A stretch of DNA of 25,138 nucleotides from Ophiothrix spiculata (lineage: Eukaryota; Echinodermata; Ophiuroidea; Amphilepidida; Ophiotrichidae): assembly GCA_000969725.1 (NCBI GenBank), contig JXSR01S073452.1; one strand, given 5' to 3'. Positions 10,847 through 20,424 of the stretch are shown here, one piece after another (the first letter of the stretch is position 1; every line of letters begins with the position of its first letter). The notes under the pieces were generated by a model. It was not told the origin of the DNA. It searched no databases and saw only the letters and a program-made list of their open reading frames with translations. The translations under genes were made by a program, and so were the position numbers.

Positions 10847-11407
10847 GCTATTTGTAATTTAATTAATAATAGTGCTGTATGGGATAGACCTAATATTTTG
10901 CATAAAACATCAGTTATCAAAACTGTAAATTCTAGTCTATGTAATGTGTATGATAAGGATTGGAATTGCCAAATATCCACCGTTCAATCTAAACTCAGGA
11001 CTTACTGTAAATTTAAGACAAATTTTTATCAGGAGAATTATGTTCATATGTTAAATCGTACACTCCGTTCATTATTTTGTAAACTACGTGTTAGTGCTCA
11101 TCAACTCATGATTGAAAAGGGTCGTTATGCTATTCCCAGGATACCACCCGAAGATCGTATTTGTAAAGTTTGTGACCTTAATGTTGTAGAAGATGAGTTT
11201 CATTTTGTTATGCAATGCACAGCATACAAAGACATTCGTCTTTCTCTACTTCATCACCTTAATTCAGCACTTGACACTAACAATTTCTCTGATGATGATT
11301 ACTTTATTTACATTATGAGTATAAGTGAATATGATATATTGTTACGGGTTGCGAATTATGTTAAAGAAGCTTTTGCTATTCGCACTACTTTGATGCAGGC
11401 TTTATAA
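10847..11407 (+). pseudogene. LINE ORF2 C-terminal fragment with CCHC-type knuckle
   Basis: The frame is open for 186 codons from just after a TAG (10844-10846) to TAA 11405-11407. No ATG supports a start, because it is a truncated piece. It holds the region downstream of the reverse-transcriptase palm: SKLRTYCKFK then LRSLFCKLRVSAHQLMIEKG, followed by a Cys/His knuckle C-x2-C-x9-H-x4-C at 11162-11218 (CKVC … EDEFHF..QC). This layout, with basic thumb-like helices before a C-terminal knuckle, is standard for CR1/Jockey-like non-LTR elements, where it contributes to RNA/DNA binding. The frame is intact with no internal stops, so the insertion is probably younger than the surrounding duplication. 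The reverse-transcriptase catalytic motifs and the endonuclease are missing. Confidence 0.82.
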
Positions 11408-11715
11408 TCGATTATTTGCTCCAACTTTAACTTTTTAGCTATGCAAATGAGTATTCGATCACGTGTGTACATAGCGATGTTTGTTGATTTACCCCGGAAG
11501 TGTTACTCTGTATAGATCTGTGGGTTTATTAACGTTAAATTAACTTTATATATATATATATATATTTTTTTTCTACTACTTTTATATACCTGTATAAATC
11601 TTATTTGTTTTGTTTTTTGTGTATGTGTGCTAACTCGTTGGACTATAACCTGTATGTTTGGTTTTTGAAGTCAATAAATTTGACCTTTTGGTCATACTAA
11701 TCTGAATCTGAATCT
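10847..11715 (+). mobile_element. 5'-truncated LINE (non-LTR retrotransposon), 3' end
   Basis: It consists of the last part of an ORF2-type protein (to 11407), a 3' untranslated region of about 300 bp and a terminal (TCTGAA)n tail at 11700-11715. An AATAAA lies at 11673-11678 and a TA dinucleotide run at about 11548-11565. A short tandem tail in place of poly(A) is usual for CR1/L2/Jockey-like clades, but the clade cannot be fixed from this fragment. No target-site duplication could be identified because the 5' edge is uncertain. It lies where copy 2 of the large duplication lacks block B. Confidence 0.8.
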
Positions 11716-11989
11716 ATAATATTGTAACATATGGTGTAACATGGTGTTTGGACTGTTATATTGACCTTGTTATACTTTACATTTGTTTTATTTATTTATT
11801 TGCAGACGTAACCGTGATATGTTCGTCGATTTAACATACGTACATATTTAATTATTGCTACCAGTGTGCCTGATTGGCGATTTAAAGTTTTCAGTAACAA
11901 ATTATCGACCCATTTCTTTTGATTTCATACCAATACTATTGTGTGAAACAATATGTTTAACTGTTAATTATACGATATAAAGGGTGAAT
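11716..11989. other. Gap between LINE tail and block C, copy 2
   Basis: The stretch is AT-rich and non-coding. A pyrimidine-rich run ending in tttgcag at about 11797-11805 looks like a splice acceptor, but no convincing exon follows. Confidence 0.35.
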
Positions 11990-13440
11990 GAATATAACTG
12001 GTGAATTTAATTCTAATTGAAGATTTTGAAAATGGGACAGAGAGCGATGTAATAGAACATTGTAAAGCATAAACTTAGACTCTGTTTTAAATTTCTTTCA
12101 TTAAGCCCAATAATAGAGTTAGCATCACTGAGTTCACGTGATGTTTGGTCATCAATCGCCGAATTTGAACAAGCCAGGCAATATCCCGTTTAATTTAATC
12201 TCTATTTGTTCGGTGGTATTTGCTGTTTTAAATCATTCTCCGTGTGCTTAGTGTAATAAAGAAATGTCACTTTTATTTAAACTCGGTGTAAAGTAATCTC
12301 TTTCCGAGTTATATTCTTCTGTTTGCACATATCGGTTTTATTACACGTATATCTTGCTTAAGTAGCAAAAACATTTATTTCAGCATTCAGTCTTGTGAAA
12401 TTAAGATATAAAAAAGTACCTCGATAGCAGTACATTATGAAATTGTACTTTAAAGGAATTAAGATTTTAAATTTAGCGACCATGAAATCGTTTGATATTA
12501 TGATTAATTCCAAGGATATGAATCTTATACTTTTTGAGCAGACTTCATTTTAGATAATATGGAGTAAATTTTGTGACTATTGAATATTCTACCAATATGT
12601 CTTGACAAACTTCCAGATTAAATCAATCATTTTTTTTTACGTTTAAATTGTCTTTTTCTATCGGATAGATATTTTCTCTTTTTTGTTCGGAGTTTTAAGT
12701 TCCACGTTAAGCATGAAGTATTCATATGTTGCATTTTCAATTTAAATTAAATAACTCGAATAGATACAGCAAACGTTTATGTTATAGTGAAAGATTCATT
12801 CCGACTTAATAGCGTTTGCTGGAGACATGAAACTTATGAAAAAATGGCGTCGAAATGACCAGATATTGTAATCAAAGCAGCTGGATGCTTTTCGTTTATT
12901 TTATTTTTCTAAGCTACTGAATAAACGCACACACCCCCACACACCCCCACACCCTCTCCCACACGCACCCCTCCCACACCCACACACACCCACCCCACAC
13001 CAACCACACAAACCCCGAGATGCAGAAAAAGATCTATATGTGAATCGAAATATGAATAACTTTATCTTACAGAAAATGTGATGGCCATGTTTTATTATTT
13101 GTTCAAAGAAGGAGTAAAGAAATTAAGATCGTAAATTCAAACGGTTTTTGAAAGTGTCCTTATCGTCCATGAATATGATAGACTATGCACTATTTCATTA
13201 TTATGAATAGAATATGTTTTAGCATTTTCTTAATTTATAAAGATGGATCTCGAATATGAATTTGAATATCAATTTCTATATATTCGGATTGTTAACATCC
13301 CTTGTTTCTCTTACATTAACATTCAGAATGTTTAATCGAATGCAGGGATTGTTAACATTAATGTTGCAAGCAGATCCATATTTCTGCCTTGTCATTTCAT
13401 GTTTATGATTAAGTATCCATCAACGAAAGTTCATCTTGGT
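11990..13440 (+). repeat. Block C, copy 2 (contains R3 at about 12085-12370)
   Basis: It is homologous to 7850-9090. The R3 part keeps CACGTG, then catcaatcgccgaattt, a cccgtttaa.ttaatctct string and cggtgtaaagtaatctc. It is offset by 4140 bp from copy 1 at the R anchor and by about 4358 bp at the atgttgcaag anchor, the extra length including the CA-rich tract. No conserved reading frame is present. Confidence 0.73.
12926..13016 (+). repeat. Degenerate CA/CCCAC microsatellite
   Basis: About 90 bp are made almost only of A and C on the + strand, with interrupted ACACCCCC and CACACA units. It is an ordinary simple repeat inside block C copy 2 and is absent from copy 1. Confidence 0.9.
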
Positions 13441-13801
13441 ATTATCGTCATGACCTGAAGGTACAACATAGCACAGGATATTAATCACACAATTCATGTA
13501 TATCTTGCTTGATCTGCAGGTAGCACTGGTCGTAATTCACTCATACGTATGACGTCAACCGGTTAATACGCAGACACGTGCTTTTTGCACCAGTAGAAGT
13601 ATTGATACATGTTTGAGATTACAGCACGCATTTGTAACATCATTGGTGAATTCCAATTTTTTAAGAGGAGACCCTAAATATGGGCAATAAAAGACAGAAT
13701 GCACAAAACACACATCAACATATTTAGCAGAAAAAAGAGATTAATACCAGCTCGGGTTTAAAAAGCAGAACATTAAGGAGTGTGAACTTTTTAAATCCCC
13801 A
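13441..13801. other. Non-coding stretch with clustered palindromes
   Basis: Three perfect palindromes abut at 13541-13564: tcatacgtatga, the CRE-like tgacgtca (13550-13557) and aaccggtt. A CACGTG lies near 13576. At 13689-13703, aaaagacagaatgca is the exact reverse complement of 14531-14545, possibly the ends of a larger element around the hairpin at 13802-14070. No gene is seen. Confidence 0.5.
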
Positions 13802-14070
13802 TTTTTTTTATCATTCAAAGCAATAACCAAGACATTTTACTAGCCAGAAAATAATAAATGAGTCAAACATGTTAAAGTGAGTCAATTTGTCTCTGTAGTG
13901 ACTCACTTCAGCCTTTTTTTTATCATTCAAAGCAATAACCAAGACATTTTACTACATAGAAATTAATAAATGAGTCAAACTTGTTAAAGTGAGTCAATTT
14001 GTCTCTGTAGTGACTCACTTTGGCTGAAGTGAGTCACTACAGAGACAAATTGACTCACTTTAACAAGTTT
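13802..14070. repeat. 112-bp tandem duplication ending in a perfect 44-bp hairpin
   Basis: Unit 1 (13802-13913) and unit 2 (from 13914) are offset by 112 bp and about 93% alike. The end of unit 2 (13977-14020) is followed, after a 6-base loop (14021-14026), by its perfect reverse complement (14027-14070). The end of unit 1 (cttcagcc) matches the start of the inverted arm (ggctgaag) better than unit 2 does, so the inverted arm mixes features of both units. Eight copies of TGAGTCA/TGACTCA fall within 13859-14057. Confidence 0.92.
13859..14057. promoter_or_regulatory. Cluster of eight AP-1/TRE-like TGASTCA motifs
   Basis: The motifs start at 13859, 13878, 13899, 13971, 13990, 14011, 14030 and 14051. 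At equal base frequencies about three would be expected in the whole window. TGASTCA is the consensus for bZIP factors of the Fos/Jun group. The cluster arises from duplication of one three-motif unit, so regulatory activity is only a possibility. Confidence 0.35.
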
Positions 14071-14577
14071 ATAATTTTCTGTGTATATATTAATTGAAAT
14101 TATTAGATAGGGGTAAAATTTGATGACAATTTTCTCAAGGTCAGTTCAAGGTCCCTTCATGTTATCTTTTTTCCATGTTGTTCTTCTCTTCGTTCCTTTT
14201 TATTTACACTTCTACCAACAGTGATGCCACTTTTCAATACTTTGGCTTATACTGTTATTCATGAATTTTATGAGTGTGACATAAAGTTATTATTATACAA
14301 TAATGGCTTAAATATTAATCCCCATGACCTTGAAATGACCCCTTTCCACCCACTTTTGTCAATATAAAATCAATGGCTTAGATATTAACCCCGTACTTCT
14401 ATATAATACTCTAATATTTAACTCTTGTGAAATATGCCGATAAACAGACTCTCAACTACCATACTTTACACCTCATGTTGATCATTCTCTGCCATTTCTG
14501 ATATATCTGTTATTTTGTTTTTGTCTTTTCTGCATTCTGTCTTTTACACTTGCTCTAAAAGATGCTTAATTGTAGAT
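14071..14577. other. Non-coding, short direct repeat
   Basis: The string aatggcttaaatattaatcc (14302) recurs as aatggcttagatattaaccc about 71 bp later. The right partner of the 15-bp inverted repeat with 13689 lies at 14531-14545. No gene is visible. Confidence 0.45.
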
Positions 14578-14870
14578 GTTGTGAAACAAATTTTATGTGC
14601 TGTGGTGTTTTACTGCGTTGAGTTGTCTTGTACTGTGAAGTGATTTTGTTGTTCCTTATTGTATTATATGATGTTGTTGCTGCTGATGTTTTCGCTGTTG
14701 TTGCTGTTGTTATTGAGTAGGCCTATTGTGTTATTTTATGCTGTGCTGTGACATGTAGTGCTTTGTTATGTTGTGTTGTATTGTTTTGTTTTCTGCCCTG
14801 TCCTCTGGTATATTGATTTTTTTCATTTTAATTTTGTTTTGTTTGTGTCGTGTTTCGTCTTGCCTTGCAC
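14578..14870 (+). repeat. G/T-rich low-complexity tract (TGTTG / GTT)n
   Basis: The + strand is dominated by T and G, with runs of tgttg, gttgctgttg and tgtgctgtg. Strand asymmetry is strong for nearly 300 bp. It reads as a decayed simple repeat and has no useful frame. Confidence 0.7.
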
Positions 14871-15724
14871 ATATATATTTTCTTAGTTTTTCATTAAGAT
14901 TCGAAATACTGAGATGAAAATATATAAACGGGTAGCTTAGTACTTTTATGAATCATGGCACTCTTTGAATTTGATCGTACGTGCATAAATACAATACATA
15001 TTTATTGATAACAACAGCTAGATGAATTGATCTATTTCTTCCATACCCTGTGATATTCATTTTATTCGATATGGCAACTACGATTTCTATTGATACAAAC
15101 ATATTTCACTGAATGCTGAACTCAATCTTGCGTCATTCATATAACTTAATGGCATGTATAGCAATAACATTAAATAGCGAAGTATTAACATTAAATAGCG
15201 ATAACATTAAATAGCGAAGGTATCGGGGAATGAGTGATATTTCCCCGTCATAACGTTGAGATGTAATGAAAAATGCTAAATCAGACTCACGTCCTGCCCC
15301 TGACATGTCGTAATGTCTTTTTTTTTTCGTGATTAATGTTTTAACCTTATTATATTTTATGACGTTCAGTTGCATCGACTTTTTATTATTACGTCAGGGC
15401 ATAATGTTACATATATGTTTTATGATAGATGTTGGATTCAAAAATAGATCTGTAGATAATTGTCAAGGATCTTGAATCAACAAATTTCAAATCATGGCCT
15501 TTAATTTCAGCCAGAATTTAAACAGACCACGTAATGTGTTTTATAAGGGAAGACAACTGTTCTTTTATTAAAGATTGCTAACGCATGGTAAGAAACGGTG
15601 GTCATTGAAATATTTAACTGGGTTAATTTAAGAAATCAATGAATTCAAACACCTGATTTTCGGACTAGGTTTCCTTTTGACCCGTCAATCACAGAAGCTT
15701 AAAGGCAATTTCCCTAAAGTCACT
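14871..15724. other. Junction between copy 2 and copy 3, no gene
   Basis: This AT-rich stretch holds one tandem repeat at 15164-15218. A minus-strand frame at 15133-15375 crosses that repeat and has no domain, so it is not called. Confidence 0.4.
15164..15218. repeat. Three near-identical 16-17 bp units
   Basis: The unit taacattaaatagcga occurs at 15165, 15186 and 15202. The first two are separated by four extra bases and the last two abut. Confidence 0.9.
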
Positions 15725-16515
15725 AGGTGTTTACTAGGGAGAAAGGAAAGTTATTTTGAACAAATTAATGTGTTCTCTAAAAGTTAATCCCAATATACCA
15801 TCAATCGTACAATCACGAACTAGAAATTCAACTTCAAGCTAAATGCATCTCTTATTTGACTCTTTATAAAGAAACATAAAAAGTAAATGTATCCCTTGTT
15901 GCCACTGTTCTGAATTCCTCTTGTGCTATTTACCTAAGACTCTGCTTAAGTAATGTTGCCGTGGTACTTATTACTTAGCGTTTATTATTTATAACAGACG
16001 AAGATAAAAACATTTACTTTTGAAACTTCAGTAAATTAGGTTAGTGAAATGAAGAGATCAAAAGAATACAATATTTTACATTGTGATTTTACATATTAGG
16101 TATAATTATAAAAATTTCAATATATTCAAAGACAGCGGTTCGTTGTTCATAACATTTTACATTGAAAGTTCGTAATTCAGTTTCTAATTTATAACATAGT
16201 GTGTGTAGTCACGATATTAAGCGTAAGCTTATATCAACAATAGCAATAGTTTTAAATATTGCTTTAAAACCACTTAAAAAGACATATACGTATTTGATCA
16301 ACACGAAAAAAGCAATATATCTTGCCCTCTTATATACGAGATAAACGTGCAATAAGAAAAACATCCATAATGCAACACACATATATCTTCATGATTGTAT
16401 TTCCGTATGTTATAATAACCTAGGTGTCATTTTAAGTTCATCGAGGTGTTATTAGGTCGACATGAGTGCAGATTATAAATCCTATTTTAATGTAGCTCCG
16501 TCTGAATATCATCGT
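15725..16515 (+). repeat. Blocks P and Q of copy 3
   Basis: 15725-15785 resembles the first 65 bases of the window, 15915-15950 resembles about 1625-1660, and 16350-16515 aligns with 1980-2150. The corresponding span in copy 1 is longer because it holds the Penelope-like insertion and about 850 further bases. No gene is supported. Confidence 0.6.
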
Positions 16516-16719
16516 GAGACTTAAATACATATTTTGAAACACATTTTTTTTTAATTTAACAGTTCACAAGCACTTATCCTGCCTATTTTTCAAACCTATA
16601 GCATTATTGAAGACACCGAATCAAGTTTTTTAAGGTACACGTAACACCATTGTATTTAGCTACACCATACACTTTGTACATTTTAACCGCTATTATTTAT
16701 CTAAAATATTTAAACTCGA
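16516..16719. other. Short non-coding gap before block A, copy 3
   Basis: The sequence is AT-rich. A string near 16635 resembles 9214, just upstream of block A in copy 2. Confidence 0.35.
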
Positions 16720-17286
16720 TCAATGCCTTCTACTCCGGGTCAAAGTACCGTTTCCAGGGACGTTTTATGTGAACAACTTAAGCAAGGACGCCGATTCGGC
16801 TGATTGTTAAATATTAGACAGACTAGTACTGATATGCAGTAAAACCGCTATATCCATATCGAATTATGTAGAATAAAACCTGTCACGTGACCTATTTGCC
16901 TGCTTCATTTGTATGAGATAATCTAAAAGCAAACATGAAAAAATGAGCCTAAAACATAGAATTAATCAAAATACAATTAATCCACTTCTGTCAAAATGAA
17001 ATAAAGTTAATACTTAACTGATTGTCTCGATTGGGTATGGTCATAAATGCATGACAACAGAATTATCCTGCTGATACAGAATTGCATTCATAGGGCTACA
17101 TAAGATTTTCATGACTTGATTGTTTACTTTCTCTACAAAATGTCAAAGCTTTTCTAAATGAAGACGTATTCAGGCCAGCGTTCATTAGGATGCTGTAATG
17201 TTCATGCGGAATACTAATATACTTTTATGGAACATTTTGTAGTCAGAGTCACGTACTCGTGAAGCGCAATTTCCTTTGATTCATTA
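16720..17286 (+). repeat. Block A, copy 3, interrupted by a transposon
   Basis: It aligns with 2724-3290; 17061-17264 is about 90% identical to 3076-3282. The block continues for a short way after the mariner-like element (from 18363: ggtctgaatgtgcattggc against caggtgatgtattgtcgat), so the transposon inserted after the duplication. Confidence 0.75.
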
Positions 17287-17288
17287 TA

Positions 17289-18362
17289 CAGTGTGTCCCA
17301 GAATGAAGTTATCAAGATTTCAATGCCTCATAATTCAAAAACTAAAATACCCCAGACACTGACACCCAGTTCCTGACTATCATGCTTGATGTCATTTCTT
17401 GCTTTGGTGCAAAAATAAAGAAAATCAATACATTAATTATCTAGGAATGAGCGTTTGAAGCTCCAGAGGGGTTTGGACACTTTTCCCAGTTTGGAGAGGT
17501 TGTAAAAATCCAGCGGTTATTTGCAGCGGAAGTATATAAGCTTGGATGTCATCTTTACCCAACATTTCTGTTTTGTTTCGCATGTTGCCTCTCCTTGATG
17601 ATACCTTTGAGTCTTAATAAAGGTTCACCAGAATGCTATAAGTCAGCTTCTACCTTGGCATCCACACGCTTCTTTTTTTCGATTCCTTCTTTCATACCTG
17701 ATACCATAAGCTTCTTGTTTTCTGACATTTTTAAGATGGGCCACTTATGCAATGGGAATACCTGGCTCCTGGAAATGTTAAATAAATCTTTCAATTGTTT
17801 CAATGATATCTGCACTTTCCAGGTATTGGTCAATCATGATACTCTTTTCTACATTGACCAATGAGGTGTTATATTTGTTTTGAATGACCTTATCCCTACA
17901 CCCACTGCTACTTAACTAGTTAAACAGCCCTTTAGCGTATTTTCAAATGGCCCACTGAATGATTTTCCTAAACGATTACCTAATAAAATATGTTAAATAA
18001 TTTTACATATGAAAAAGAACCAGATTTAGGTTAATTATGATCTTTAAAACAAAAGACACTTATAATTGGACAACTATTATAACGACTGTCTGTAAAGATG
18101 ACGTTCTTCTTTGCATGGTTATGCTGAAAATCTCCGTGGAATATTTATATACAACTTTCCAAAACTGGGAAAAGTGTCCAAACCCGTATGGAGCTTCAAA
18201 TGCTCATTTCTAGAAAAAATAATGCATGGATTTTCTTCATTTTTGCACCACAGTAAGTCAAGACATTGGGCATGATTGTCACTAAGTTTTATTGACTGAA
18301 AATATTCGGTTTTTGAATTGTGTGGCGTTGAAATCTTGATAACTTCATTCTGGGACACACTG
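17289..18362. mobile_element. Tc1/mariner-like non-autonomous element with long TIRs
   Basis: The ends are cagtgtgtcccagaatgaag and its reverse complement, flanked on both sides by TA (17287-17288, 18363-18364), the target of the IS630-Tc1-mariner group. The inverted repeats extend about 235 bp (17289-17525 and 18127-18362), with the outer 34 bp identical and the rest near 85%. The interior of about 600 bp is too short for a full transposase and shows no DDE/D motifs. A minus-strand frame inside it is described separately. The superfamily call rests on the TA target and the terminal sequence. Confidence 0.78.
17555..17833 (-). pseudogene. Broken unidentified ORF inside the mariner-like element
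   Basis: On the minus strand a frame without an ATG start is open for 65 codons (17833 to TAG 17638-17636), then for 26 more to TAA at 17557-17555. The product is rich in Lys and includes HKWPILKMSENKKL and GIEKKKRVDAKVEADL. A short open piece in another frame just upstream (about 17870-17777) may belong to the same ancestral gene through a frameshift. I do not recognise the family. It may be the remains of a DNA-binding part of a transposase or a captured host exon. It has no counterpart in the duplicated blocks, consistent with arrival on the transposon. Confidence 0.3.
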
Positions 18363-18452
18363 TAGGTCTGAATGTGCATTGGCAACGTTGAAACGGATAA
18401 CTGTAATTAATGTTAAAATCTATTTGTTTCTTTTTTAATGTGAAAGACCATA

Positions 18453-18875
18453 TGTGACCGTCCAGCCCGTATGAGCAGTAAATGCCAGAAAATTCATGTT
18501 GCGCTACAGGTGAAAATACATGTCAAGGTCGTAATTTGCCGAAATAGATTTTTTGACAGATTCACAATTCTGGTGCTTACTACAAAATACCAGCAAAGTT
18601 TCATTTCAAGAAAATGATAGGAAATGTGAAATAAATTGGCATCTTCTTAAGACCATCAACAGAAAATATAGGGCTTAATAATCTTTCAACGCGTATATCT
18701 CAGTTATACGTTTTACTCCCTGACAATCTTTGACGGACCATAACTTGACTTCTGGAAATCGTGTGAAGTTCATTAAGGTGTCATTTTAAACCTTAAAGCA
18801 TGGTCTTTGCAAATAGTTAAAAAAGTGAAAATGACAAGAGCTGGCATTTACTGCTGTTTTCGGTGGACGGTCACA
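18453..18875. mobile_element. TA-flanked MITE, TGTGACCGTCC ends
   Basis: The inverted repeats are tgtgaccgtcca…cagtaaatgccag (18453-18488) and the reverse complement at 18841-18875. They are flanked by TA at 18451-18452 and 18876-18877. The 423-bp interior has no transposase. Near the right end, ggtgtcattttaaaccttaaag resembles (inverted) a stretch inside the second MITE at about 20055-20080, so the two are probably related. Confidence 0.75.
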
Positions 18876-19090
18876 TATTTAATAAGGATGAAAAAGTTAC
18901 GGCTGCTATTATATAGATCAATATACCATGACTCGCATTGTTCAGATTATATCAAGGTCAACCTAATGCGCCTCGAGGTCAGTAATTTGTAAATGGTAAA
19001 TTTTAAGTACATGTACAATTTGTACTTATCAGGCAACATAGTGGACTAGAATTACTAAAAGTAAATATAACTGAATAAATAATATTTACA

Positions 19091-19255
19091 GTTTTGGAAA
19101 TCATCATCAAAATCCCGATTCGCACAGTAATATTATCATCCGGACCATACGATGTATCAACAGAAATGACAAAATATACCGAAAAAGGCAGAAAGACGGT
19201 GAAATTGACGAGACACAGATAGTGCGTAATATAATTACTCCCGGAAACTATAAAT
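19091..19255. other. Possible decayed exon, coding strand unclear
   Basis: On the + strand a good acceptor-like tatttacag (ending about 19091) precedes two frames open for 45-55 codons. One reads LEIIIKIPIRTVILSSGPYD and onward to a stop near 19219; the other contains QKDGEIDETQ and ends at TGA near 19260. On the minus strand a frame across 19003-19278 is also open but begins at GTG, with a stop four codons before it and no acceptor. Open frames on both strands fit a locally lower AT content. I recognise no domain. Confidence 0.2.
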
Positions 19256-19270
19256 ATTGATCCATCTTTA

Positions 19271-19490
19271 TGAGTCACATTCGTCCATTGAGTTTAAATC
19301 AAGTAAGTGAGTCCCTGTGACTCGACATCTATTTAAAAAGAAAGATGTCACCCAGATGAGTCAATTGACTCAGACTGACGTTAGGTTAGCATAATCAAAT
19401 GTATTGCAATAATATTCATGGTTTAAAATTTACTCACTAACACTACTCAACATCGTATGATTAACCTAACTGAGTCACTTGACTCGTGTT
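19271..19490. promoter_or_regulatory. TGASTCA cluster with 16-bp perfect palindrome
   Basis: Tgagtcaattgactca at 19357-19372 is a perfect palindrome made of two TGASTCA sites. Further sites start at 19271 and 19471, and near-sites (gtgagtcc, tgactcg) lie at about 19308-19324 and 19479. A flanking inverted pair, gttaggttag (19380) and ctaac following a gattaac string (about 19459), encloses 80 bp. The arrangement resembles the cluster at 13859-14057 and may derive from a related element. Binding by bZIP factors is inference. Confidence 0.35.
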
Positions 19491-19970
19491 TGTTTTTCAG
19501 TGTTGGTAAAAATACTCGAGTTTCTTGTTTTCTCCGAATCGATTTGGTTTATACATACATCAGTAACATTACTGTATTTGATGAATAATGTGTACCCTAA
19601 AGGAGGGAGGTTATATTCATTTTAGTTATTTCAAATCAAGAATAAGAATTCCTTGCACGCTGTGTGCAAGATATGCGTAATTTTTTCATATAATTTTTTT
19701 ATAAATGCCACGTACCTATTTTGATGAAGGATTATACTATCTCAAATTCATATCAATGGTAACAACAAATTATCCCTCACTTTGCTCTTGAAATATTTTG
19801 TTCAGTAATCTTAAACTTGAAGTATATACAAAAGCCTTGCGGTTATGTAACAAGCTGACATATATACTTCATGTGTCTGTGTCACAACCACATAGTTGAC
19901 ATAGGCGCCAATTCTCTGACACAATGCTGACCTTGCCATGGAGGAAATTGTAAATACGACGACTGATATA

Positions 19971-20422
19971 TGTGCCCTGTCATATCTAAAGGTACATTGA
20001 GGGTCCTCAGATCAAAATTTATTGTTTGGTCTCATCTGAAAGTTGAAAGTTTAAGTTTAAGCTTTAAAATGACACCTTGCTTTTGGTTAACGGATGTTCG
20101 GGTGCAAAGTTACATCCAAATTGGTAAAAAGAATCGGGCTGAATCGGAAAACTATAGTTCTGAGAAAATCGAGTTTAAAGTTGTTGTTCTGAGTAAAACT
20201 TGACTGGAGGAAGAATTTTTATCTTGGTTTTTAACCCAATTTTCTTATGTTTGTGATGTTGGAACCTGATTAATATGATAGAATACACTTGTAAGGTAAT
20301 TTTTCGGATGAAATTAGAAATTCGACCTTGAACGTGATTGTCGACTTTGCTCAGCTTCAATGGCCTGTATCTCGTAATATACTATGCCGACCTTAAGGTA
20401 CCTCAAGATATGACAGGGCACA
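19971..20422. mobile_element. TA-flanked MITE, TGTGCCCTGTCATATCT ends
   Basis: The inverted repeats tgtgccctgtcatatct (19971) and its reverse complement (ending 20422) match for 17 bp and then for 23 of 25 bp. They are flanked by TA at 19969-19970 and 20423-20424. The element is 452 bp with no transposase. It sits between two diverged direct copies of repeat D. Confidence 0.78.
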
Positions 20423-20424
20423 TA

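Larger units (their letters stand above)
18878..19970. other. Insert region of copy 3: possible exon, TGASTCA cluster, no firm gene
   Basis: The region lies between two MITEs. Around 19090-19255, base composition is less AT-rich and several frames on both strands stay open; see the separate entry. Four TGASTCA motifs occur at 19271, 19357, 19366 and 19471. A perfect 7-bp hairpin (cttgcac…gtgcaag) lies at 19652-19670 and an 11-bp inverted pair (tgaagtatata) at 19818 and 19861. Repeat D starts near 19850. Confidence 0.4.

Noticed and set aside
18119..18385. 88-codon minus-strand frame
   Set aside because: It lies almost wholly in the right inverted repeat of the mariner-like element and has no coding features.
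19003..19278. 91-codon minus-strand frame with a hydrophobic stretch
   Set aside because: It starts at GTG, has a stop four codons upstream and no splice acceptor in between, and the opposite strand is open as well.
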